From positions 4,092,001 to 4,156,000 of the forward strand of contig NZ_CP120210.1 in NCBI RefSeq assembly GCF_029369745.1: 64,000 bases of DNA, in the 5' to 3' direction. Numbering within the stretch: position 1 is the first letter of the stretch; each line of letters starts with the position of its first letter. A program made the translations under genes and the position numbers. The notes under the pieces are model-generated. The model did no database searches and had not been told where the DNA came from. It saw nothing but the letters and a program-made list of their open reading frames with translations. This document shows, piece after piece, positions 44,804 through 51,773 of this stretch. The stretch is from Amycolatopsis sp. QT-25 (GTDB taxonomy: Bacteria > Actinomycetota > Actinomycetes > Mycobacteriales > Pseudonocardiaceae).

Positions 44804-45799
44804 TCAGCCTGGGCCATCCAGGAGCGTCAGCGCCTCTTTCGCGTTCTGCTTCGCGATCCCCTGCATGAACGCTCGGTCAGGGAAGTCCCCGTCGAGGAGA
44901 CGCAGTGGACCGGCCACCAGCGACAGACGCATCGCGAGCATGTAGAGGGCGAGCCGCTGCGGATCGAGACCAGGCCGCGCCAGCGCGGTGTACTGCTCGC
45001 CGAAGCGGAGCTGGAGGAAGACATGCTCCCACTCGACGTCGAAGTACATCAAGCCCTCGATGTCGATCAGGACGGGGTGCCCGTCGGTATCGACCAGGAC
45101 GTGGTCGGGTCCGAGTTCTCCGTGGATCAGGCCGTATTCCGTGCGAGGGCTCACCCGATCGGTCAGTTCCTGCAGACGGTGGCGCAACGCGGCGCGAGCT
45201 GCCGCGATGCGCTCGTCGCGCCCCGCCGCCTCCTCAAGGTCCCGCAGGGCGCGGTCGAGAACTCGTCGCTCGCACGAGACCTCGGACACGAATCCGCCCC
45301 GCTCCAGCAGGTCTACCCTGCCGTAGTAGTGGCCCTGGTGTCGATGCATCACCTCGAGCATCTCGGCAAGGCCGCCCAGGGCTTTCGCGGCGCGCGCGGG
45401 ATCGGTTACGAAGAGGGCTTCGAGCGTGCCGCCGGAAACATCCTCGACCACGGCGACATCCGCCGGACAACGGCGCCGGCTGTCATCCACCAGATGTATC
45501 CGCGGAACCCGTACCCCGAGTCCGTCCAAGTTACGCTGCGCGGCCAAGAACGAGACCAGCGCGGAAGCGGGCGCGAACGGATCAGCCGGGTCGACCTCTC
45601 GCGCGCCTGGCCAGAAGTTCTCGGCTTCGGCCCAGCTGTAGACGATCACGCTGGCTGTGCGGGTTCCATCAAGGCGGACCCGGTACACCCCCTTCTTGCT
45701 CCCCCCGCGCAACCGGTCCACCGTGACTACACGGCATCCCGCTCCCAACGCGTCACGCCCCAGCCCCGACAGGTCTTCGATGTCCGCGAATTGCCGCAT
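44804..45799 (-). CDS. APH-family phosphotransferase
   Basis: The 331-aa protein has a kinase-like N-lobe (VDRLRGGSKKGVYRVRLDG) and the APH catalytic loop EYGLIHGELGPDHVLVDTDG with IDIEG as the metal-binding DxD-equivalent. The loop has Glu in HGE where HGD is usual, so the catalytic base position is conservatively changed. APH relatives phosphorylate aminoglycosides, other antibiotics or small metabolites. Between two biosynthetic operons, a self-resistance or tailoring role is possible. Confidence 0.85.
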   Translation of the reverse strand: MRQFADIEDLSGLGRDALGAGCRVVTVDRLRGGSKKGVYRVRLDGTRTASVIVYSWAEAENFWPGAREVDPADPFAPASALVSFLAAQRNLDGLGVRVPRIHLVDDSRRRCPADVAVVEDVSGGTLEALFVTDPARAAKALGGLAEMLEVMHRHQGHYYGRVDLLERGGFVSEVSCERRVLDRALRDLEEAAGRDERIAAARAALRHRLQELTDRVSPRTEYGLIHGELGPDHVLVDTDGHPVLIDIEGLMYFDVEWEHVFLQLRFGEQYTALARPGLDPQRLALYMLAMRLSLVAGPLRLLDGDFPDRAFMQGIAKQNAKEALTLLDGPG

Positions 45800-46324
45800 T
45801 CGCGAAACCTACCGAAGACGACGCCGCGCGTGCCGCCGGATAACTTCCGCAGCCTCCGACTACCGACGAAGGGCCCGCGCCCGGGACGCCCCTCGCAGCA
45901 ACGACGAGGCAACGTCATCTGTCCGCAACGCGCCCGGCCGCGACGCTGGATGCCTGCTCGTCACCTCGGACACGACCACACCCTTCGGCAGCTGGCCCAT
46001 CGTCGCCTACCAGGCACCAGACCCGGCGGGACTGTGGTCCGGGCCCAACCCGATCTACAACCCCGCCCGAAGCCAGCCAAGACCGCTACGCCTGCAACCC
46101 GACGCTGATCCCCGTGACGCACAACAGCTTTTGTGCTGGCCTGCAACGTGAACAGCACGATCGCCTCGCGATCTTCACCAGCCGCTGCGCCTCCTCCGGC
46201 TCCAGCGACCGCACGAAAATCTCGGGCTTACGTGCCGTGGCTCACCTCCTCCGGCAACCCTCGCGATCACCAGCCCGGATGTCCACGTGACACGGTTACC
46301 ACGTCAACGTTCGTTGATGGGGCA
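45800..46324. other. 525-bp region with a decayed plus-strand gene
   Basis: On the plus strand around 45970-46070 the sequence reads GSWPIVAYQAPDPAGLWSGP, and after a frameshift near 46075 QDRYACNPTLIPVTHNSFCA with a helical continuation. This is good protein sequence with no start and no family I recognise. The rest of the stretch shows no gene. Confidence 0.35.
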
Positions 46325-46792
46325 CTAGCTGGTCCCGAGCGTCTTGTTCGCCTCGTCCAGTCGGCGCGCGATGTCCACCAGTGCGTCCAGGTGACCACGG
46401 GTGAGGTGGTCCATGAAGTGGTGCCTGACAGAGGCGAGATGCGCGGGCGCCACCTCTTCCAACACTGAGAGACCGTCGTCGGTCAGCGTCAGCAGGCAGC
46501 CCCGGCCGTCTTTCGGGTCCGGGGAGCGGCGCAGCAGCCCGCGCGTCTCCATTCTCGTCGCGTGCCGGGAGAGCCGGCTGCGCGACCAGCCCATCTTGTC
46601 CGCCTGCTCCCCCAGGCTGCTGGTGTTCTCCGCTCGCTCCGAGAGCGTGCTGAGTACCTCGTAGTCGGCTTCGGACAGGCCCCGTTCAGCCAGATCGCGA
46701 GCTGTTCCAGTCTGGACCGTCACCGTGATCCGGAGAAAAGCCCGCCACGCCCGTTCCTCATCAGCGGTCAGCCAGCGCACTGTCGTTGACAT
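46325..46792 (-). CDS. MarR family transcriptional regulator
   Basis: The 155-aa protein has the MarR winged helix: LSEADYEVLSTLSERAENTS, SLGEQADKMGWSRSRLSRHA and the wing RRSPDPKDGRGCLLTLTDDG. It diverges from the FMN-reductase/GNAT fusion gene with 30 bp between start codons. An inverted repeat covers both starts, so it very probably represses both genes and responds to an oxidant or drug. Confidence 0.9.
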   Translation of the reverse strand: MSTTVRWLTADEERAWRAFLRITVTVQTGTARDLAERGLSEADYEVLSTLSERAENTSSLGEQADKMGWSRSRLSRHATRMETRGLLRRSPDPKDGRGCLLTLTDDGLSVLEEVAPAHLASVRHHFMDHLTRGHLDALVDIARRLDEANKTLGTS

Positions 46793-46832
46793 GTAAACAA
46801 ACTAGCATCTAGGTTCGTTTCCATGTCAACGA
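46783..46832. promoter_or_regulatory. Inverted repeat covering both start codons of the MarR/fusion pair
   Basis: TCGTTGACATG (46783-46793) and CATGTCAACGA (46822-46832) are exact reverse complements. They include the ATG of each divergent gene, so both proteins begin Met-Ser-Thr. Inside lies a weaker dyad, AAACAAAC and GTTCGTTT. The inner dyad is the more likely MarR operator; the outer repeat could be coding coincidence or part of the site. Confidence 0.5.
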
Positions 46833-47911
46833 AATCAACTCGGGTCCTTGTCCTGACGTGCAGCACCCGGCCTGGAGGGCTGGGGCCGTCAGTGACGCGG
46901 TGGTGGCTCGACACGGTTGCCGAGCGGGCCGCGAAATCGGGTGTCGAGCTGGAGCCGGTGGCACTCGGCGACCTCGACCTGCCTTTTCTCGATGAGGAGG
47001 AGCACCCGTCCTCCGGGATCTACAAGCACGAGCACACCAGGCGGTGGAGCGCACTCGTCGACTCGGTGGACGCGATCGTCGCGGTCATACCGGAATACAA
47101 CTTCGGCATGCCGGCGACGCTGAAGAACGCTTTGGACTATCTGAGTGCCGAATGGGCGTGGAAGCCGATCGGGTTCGTCAGTTACGGCAACACCTCGGCG
47201 GGCACACGGGCCGTGCAGCACGCGAAGCAGATCGTGACCGCGCTGCGCCTGGTTCCCCTCGGGGCCACCGTCGCGATCCGCATCGGCGAGGCGGTGGCTG
47301 CGGGCCGGCTGCGGGCGAACGCTTCCCGAGACGAGATGGGCGTCGCCCTGCTGGAAGAACTCGTCCGTGTCGCGAACGCGCTGCGGCCGCTACGCGAGCG
47401 GCTGCGTGACACGACCTCCGCAGGCCCGCTCGCAGGATCCTACACGCGACGATTGACCCCGGACGACGCCGAAGAGGTGGCCGTGCTGCAGCGATGCTGC
47501 TGGGTGGACGAGGCCCTGCTCAACGACACCCTCGACATCCCGGCCTTGCGCGAGTCTCTCGACGAGGTGCGAGAGTGGCTCGCCGACTGGCACGTCAGAG
47601 GGTTGTGGCTCGACGCGCGGCTACTGGGGATGGTACGAGCGCGTGCCGTCGACGGTGACTGGCAGATCGGCAGACTCGGCGTGGTGCCCGATCTGCGCGG
47701 CCGCGGACTCGGCCGCTGGCTGCTGCGCGGCGCCGAGTCCGTCGCGGACGCGGACACGCGGCGGGTCCTGATATTCACCGGCGCCAACAGCACGCGCAAC
47801 ATCACTCTCTACGAAAGTGAAGGCTACCGCCGGATCCCGGTGGCCGGACCGGCAGGGGCCGTATGCCTGACCAAAGCGATGCCGCAGGAGCGCAGGAAGG
47901 GATCATGGTGA
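46823..47911 (+). CDS. NADPH-dependent FMN reductase fused to a GNAT domain
   Basis: The 362-aa protein has two domains. Residues 5-195 are a flavodoxin-like NADPH:FMN reductase (VLVLTCSTRPGGLGPSVTRW, VIPEYNFGMPATLKNALDYL, GFVSYGNTSAGTRAVQHAKQ). Residues 205-355 are a GNAT with its acetyl-CoA motif GVVPDLRGRGLGRWLLRGA and ITLYESEGYRRIP. The reductase alone would be the usual full gene, so this is a fusion. Divergent from MarR. It may reduce and acetylate a toxic compound such as a quinone, nitro or hydroxylamino compound (inference). Confidence 0.88.
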   Translation: MSTKSTRVLVLTCSTRPGGLGPSVTRWWLDTVAERAAKSGVELEPVALGDLDLPFLDEEEHPSSGIYKHEHTRRWSALVDSVDAIVAVIPEYNFGMPATLKNALDYLSAEWAWKPIGFVSYGNTSAGTRAVQHAKQIVTALRLVPLGATVAIRIGEAVAAGRLRANASRDEMGVALLEELVRVANALRPLRERLRDTTSAGPLAGSYTRRLTPDDAEEVAVLQRCCWVDEALLNDTLDIPALRESLDEVREWLADWHVRGLWLDARLLGMVRARAVDGDWQIGRLGVVPDLRGRGLGRWLLRGAESVADADTRRVLIFTGANSTRNITLYESEGYRRIPVAGPAGAVCLTKAMPQERRKGSW

Positions 47912-48254
47912 CAGGCCGGACATTCGATTGGATCACCCCCCGATGAGCTCCGGGCATCGCCAGGCCGCACAGGAATTCGACTCCGCCGAGGCCAGCCGGG
48001 ACCGTCTCACCTCCGGAGACCACGAGCACGCCACAGGCCCAGGGCACAGCACTGTTCCGGTGGCTCGCACAAGCGATGCACGCCGCCCTGGCCGCGGCGG
48101 TCGAGCTCTACGAGTCCGTATGTCACTACCGGCAGCCCGCTCGACACCGTCGACGTCCACCACCCGGAACCGGCGTCCGCTCGCCCTGGCGACCGCGAGC
48201 AACGGTCACGGTCGCACTTCAGCGATCGAGCTCACGGGCTTGCCATCGCCGCGG
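47912..48254. other. 343-bp region without a recognised gene
   Basis: It lies between the fusion gene and the end of the converging arm B operon. Short frames (for example one with FRWLAQAMHAALAAAVELYE near 48045-48105) have no start signal or known relatives. Transcription ends for both sides should lie here, but I found no convincing stem-loop. Confidence 0.35.
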
Positions 48255-49574
48255 TCAGCCGGGCTTGATCTCGATGGAGATCGCGGCGCGTACCCGCTTC
48301 TCGAGTTCGTCCAGTTCGCCGGGGGTGGCCGCGTCGATGAAGAAGCTGACCGAGCGGTCGTCGGAGCTGGCCAAAGGCACCAACTCGGTTCCTCGCGGCT
48401 GGTGGACCAGGACCGCACGCAAGGTCGGCGCGTCCTCCGGGGTGCCGGGCAGGATGTCCGGCCACACACCGCTGGAGCCGATCCAGACCGGGTCCACGTC
48501 CGGCCACTCGACCTTGACGTCGGCCAGGAACCCGGTCTCGTGCTCGAGATAGACCTGCCGCGCGTAGCGGGCCGGATTCGGGTACGACGCCGGCTCGCCG
48601 AGGGCGATGCGGATGATCTCCGGTTCCAGCGGGGTTCCGGTGGCCAGATGGTAGAGCACCAGGAGCCCGTCGCCGGGTGTTCGGCCGGCGATCTCCATCA
48701 GCCGGGGCACGCCGTCCCGACCGATCCGCCATTCGGAATGCGCGATGCCGTCGGCGAACGCCAAGGCGCCGAGCAGGGCGCGGTTCGCGCTGAGCACGCT
48801 GTCGCGAACACCGTCGTCGGCGGTCGGCACACTGTGCGCGAGTTCGACGAAGGTGCGGGCGTGCGTGTCGGTGGTCTCCTTGCCGGTGACCGAGGCGAAG
48901 ACGACTTCTCCCCTCTGCACGAGGCTTTCCACCGAGTATTCCGGGCCGTCGACTTTCTGCTCGACCAGGACGACCTCGTGGCCGGGGTAGTCGGGAAGGC
49001 GACGCCTCAGCTCGGCCTCGTCCTGCACCGTCTCCACGCCGGAGCTGGACGAGCGGCCCGCGGGTTTGACCACCGCCGGATAGCTGATGCCGGACAGGTC
49101 CGCGGTTTCGCGATCCCCGGCGGGAATGGTCAGTGACGGCGGGCTCAGTTCCGGGGCGTACCAGCGCTGCAGGAACTTGCTGCGGCAGGCCCGGCTTGCC
49201 CGCAGACCGGGTGACGGGACGCCGAGCGCGTCGCAGAGCAGACCGGTCGGCTCGGCCAGGTAGTCGCCGACGGCGTAGGCGCCCACGATGTCATACCGGT
49301 TCCGCCAGGCGGTGGCCTGCGCGATCGCCCCGGCGAGAAAGGCGCCCTGGACGGTGAAATCACCCGAGACGTAGCCGATCTCGGTGATCTGCGACGCCGG
49401 GTTGCCCGGATCGCCGATCGCCTCGGTCGCCTGGTCACGATAGGACTCGGCGGTGATCACCAGGACACCCAGGCCCCGCCGGGTCAGCTCGCCGAGATAA
49501 AGCGGATTTCGCCGGATCACCGGGAAAGAGCCGGTGAGAATGACGGCGCCGGGCTTGCCTGTCCGCTGCGTCAT
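48255..49574 (-). CDS. ATP-grasp family ligase
   Basis: The 439-aa protein has the ATP-grasp layout: an N-terminal Rossmann-like domain (YDIVGAYAVGDYLAEPTGLL), SRACRSKFLQRW, the ATP-binding YPAVVKPAGRSSSSGVETVQ with the catalytic Lys, VEQKVDGPEYSVESLV and the metal-binding EIAGRTPGDG near the C-terminal part. These enzymes join a carboxylate to an amine or thiol through an acylphosphate. It is the last gene of the operon and may form the final amide or peptide bond. Confidence 0.88.
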   Translation of the reverse strand: MTQRTGKPGAVILTGSFPVIRRNPLYLGELTRRGLGVLVITAESYRDQATEAIGDPGNPASQITEIGYVSGDFTVQGAFLAGAIAQATAWRNRYDIVGAYAVGDYLAEPTGLLCDALGVPSPGLRASRACRSKFLQRWYAPELSPPSLTIPAGDRETADLSGISYPAVVKPAGRSSSSGVETVQDEAELRRRLPDYPGHEVVLVEQKVDGPEYSVESLVQRGEVVFASVTGKETTDTHARTFVELAHSVPTADDGVRDSVLSANRALLGALAFADGIAHSEWRIGRDGVPRLMEIAGRTPGDGLLVLYHLATGTPLEPEIIRIALGEPASYPNPARYARQVYLEHETGFLADVKVEWPDVDPVWIGSSGVWPDILPGTPEDAPTLRAVLVHQPRGTELVPLASSDDRSVSFFIDAATPGELDELEKRVRAAISIEIKPG

Positions 49575-49603
49575 GCTGCCTCCTCGCTGGTCGGCGGATC
49601 GGT

Positions 49604-50740
49604 TCAGAGGTCGTTACCGGTGAGGCGGATCGGCAGGCCCCACGCGGCGAGGCGGTCGAGCCAGCGTGCGGCGGCTGTCGGGTCGGGGGCGCCCTGGACC
49701 AGACCCGCGGGCAGGGCGCCCTCGAGCAGTTCACCGATGCCGAGGGCGAGCGGCAAGGACACACAGCGGGCCATGGCACTGGCCCCGGGGTCGCCGACGA
49801 GATCCAGCGCGTACCGGCCGGACCAGGTGCGCCCGTCCGCGCGGCGTGCGGACAACTCCACGGCCAGCACCACTCGGTCCCGGTCCTGCGGACGGGTCGG
49901 GTGACGGGCGGCGAGTACATCCGCGAGTTCGCTGATCCGGTCGGAGTCGCCTCGCCGTAGTTCGGCGAACACGTCCGCCCAGGCGTCGAGCCAGCCGTCC
50001 AGGCGCAGGGTGCCGCGCACGAAGGTGTCCAGCCGCCAGGGTTCCGGCACCCCGTACTGGCGGATGTAGGGCAGGCTGTCGCGATTCGGATAGACCTCGA
50101 ACTGCTCGCCGTCCAGCTCCAGCGGCCGCGCCACCTCCCACGGGCGATCGGCGACGTGTTTTTCGCCCGACTCGACGTAGTGCGCCGGGGTGAGCAGCGC
50201 GGTGAGGACGCCGCGCGGGGCCCAGCTGAACCGGTAGCGGAACTCGTTCGGTTCGGCGGGCACCCCGCCGCAGTAGGAGGTGAACGCCGCCGTGACGCGG
50301 GCGTCCGGGCCCAGCGCCCGCGACGCCCGTTCGACCAGGACGTCGGCGAAGAGGTGATCGATGCCCGGGTCGAGTCCGATTTCGGTGAGCACGGTGAGCC
50401 CCGCCGCGGCTGCCTTGTCCGCGCCGTCGCGGATCGCGTCCGAGGCGTAGCTGCTGCATGCGAAGTGCGCGCCGTTGTCGAGGCAGATCCGCAGCAGTCC
50501 CGGATGTTCGGTGCCCGGCAGCATCGAGACGACGACGTCACCCGCGTCGACCTCCGCGGCGAGCGCCTCGGGCGTGAACGCCCGTGGTTCACCCGTCACG
50601 CCGAGCCGCTTCAGGCAGTCTTCGGCCTTGGTTTCGGTGCGGCCCCAGAGCACGACGCGGGTTTGCTCGGCCAGGACCGCGAGGCCGGGGCCGGTCGACA
50701 GGCCGGTGCCGACCCAGTGCACGGCCGGGGTGTCAGACAT
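49604..50740 (-). CDS. Saccharopine dehydrogenase-like (saccharopine reductase type) protein
   Basis: The 378-aa protein begins with a Rossmann-like segment (VHWVGTGLSTGPGLAVLAEQ), GDVVVSMLPGTEHPGLLRIC, NGAHFACSSYASDAI and TEIGLDPGIDHLFAD, the hallmark of the saccharopine reductase/homospermidine synthase group, followed by TSYCGGVPAEPNEFRYRFSW. This sequence signature usually marks NAD(P)-dependent formation or cleavage of a secondary amine between two amino acids. It overlaps the previous saccharopine-dehydrogenase-like gene by 8 bp. A matched pair suggests an opine-like or N-linked amino acid intermediate. Confidence 0.88.
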   Translation of the reverse strand: MSDTPAVHWVGTGLSTGPGLAVLAEQTRVVLWGRTETKAEDCLKRLGVTGEPRAFTPEALAAEVDAGDVVVSMLPGTEHPGLLRICLDNGAHFACSSYASDAIRDGADKAAAAGLTVLTEIGLDPGIDHLFADVLVERASRALGPDARVTAAFTSYCGGVPAEPNEFRYRFSWAPRGVLTALLTPAHYVESGEKHVADRPWEVARPLELDGEQFEVYPNRDSLPYIRQYGVPEPWRLDTFVRGTLRLDGWLDAWADVFAELRRGDSDRISELADVLAARHPTRPQDRDRVVLAVELSARRADGRTWSGRYALDLVGDPGASAMARCVSLPLALGIGELLEGALPAGLVQGAPDPTAAARWLDRLAAWGLPIRLTGNDL

Positions 50741-51773
50741 GGTCTTCCTTCCGGTTCAGGTCATGGCTCGCGCAGGCGGCGGTGAACGCGGCGGAAGCGC
50801 GCCGCCAGACACCTGAGTCGCTGAGTTCCGCCAGATACGGCGCGAGCTCCGCGGCGAAGTCCACCGTGGACTCGGCGGGGAGCAGCGACGGCAGGTTGTC
50901 GATCGCGATCACGTCCAGATCACCGATCCGGCGCACCGGATCCCGCCAGGTGGTGGTCTCGTCGTAGATCGGCAGCGCGTGGCACGGCGATCCGACATCG
51001 CAGGTCACGTCGGCGACCACGGACAGCCTCCGGGGACGGCGCAGCGTCTCCACGGTCAGGAACGGGTTGATCGGACCGGTGGCGAGGACCGCGTTGACCA
51101 TGATGTCGTGGTCGAGCAGAGCCGTCACGTCGAGGTCCCGCGTCTCTTCCAGATCCCACCGTGTCACGTCGGCGCCCGCCGCGGTGAGCGCGTCGGCCGC
51201 CCCGCGACCGCAGCGGCCGAGCGCGCCGATCACCAAGGCACGCGACGGTTCCGCCTCCGCCCGGAGTGCTTCGTCCAGGTTCTCGCGGGACATGGGCACG
51301 AGCGGTTCGGAGAGCCGGCCGCGATGGCGCAGCACGGCGAGGGCGGCGCCGACGTAGCCCGCCCAATAGCCGAAGGCGGCGACGCGACGGCCTTCCTCGT
51401 CGACGAGGCTCTCCAGATCCAGAAGCGCCCCTCCGCCTTCGGTGAAGCGACGCAGCAGTTCCCGCGCACCGGGCTGGTTCTTGTAGGCGTGCCCGAAGTA
51501 GATGTGCCGGTGCCGCAGTACGGCGGGGTGCTCGGGCAATTCCTTCAGCCCCAGTACGAACACGTCGTCCGAGGCGTCGGGCCAGCTGCCTGCCGGGACA
51601 AGCGTGCAGCCGGCGGCGGCGTAGTCGTCGTCGCGGAACACCCGTCGCGACGACCGTTCCACAGTGACCTCGACGCCCCCGCGGATCACGTCGCGGGCCG
51701 AATCCGGGGACAACGGCGCACGGCATTCGGTCGGCCGGAACTCCTCGCGCATCAGCAACCGCGCTCCGCTCAC
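50733..51773 (-). CDS. Saccharopine dehydrogenase-like (lysine-forming, alanine-dehydrogenase fold) protein
   Basis: The 346-aa protein starts at GTG 51773, overlapping the upstream stop (GTGA). The N-terminal domain is of the AlaDH/PNT type (GLKELPEHPAVLRHRHIYFG, HAYKNQPGARELLRRF, which is close to saccharopine dehydrogenase LYS1). The Rossmann segment is ALVIGALGRCGRGAADALTA, and DVTCDVGSPCHALPIYDETT is typical. LYS1 cleaves saccharopine to lysine and 2-oxoglutarate. Here it may release lysine or a lysine fragment from, or condense it into, an N-linked intermediate. Confidence 0.9.
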   Translation of the reverse strand: MSGARLLMREEFRPTECRAPLSPDSARDVIRGGVEVTVERSSRRVFRDDDYAAAGCTLVPAGSWPDASDDVFVLGLKELPEHPAVLRHRHIYFGHAYKNQPGARELLRRFTEGGGALLDLESLVDEEGRRVAAFGYWAGYVGAALAVLRHRGRLSEPLVPMSRENLDEALRAEAEPSRALVIGALGRCGRGAADALTAAGADVTRWDLEETRDLDVTALLDHDIMVNAVLATGPINPFLTVETLRRPRRLSVVADVTCDVGSPCHALPIYDETTTWRDPVRRIGDLDVIAIDNLPSLLPAESTVDFAAELAPYLAELSDSGVWRRASAAFTAACASHDLNRKEDHV

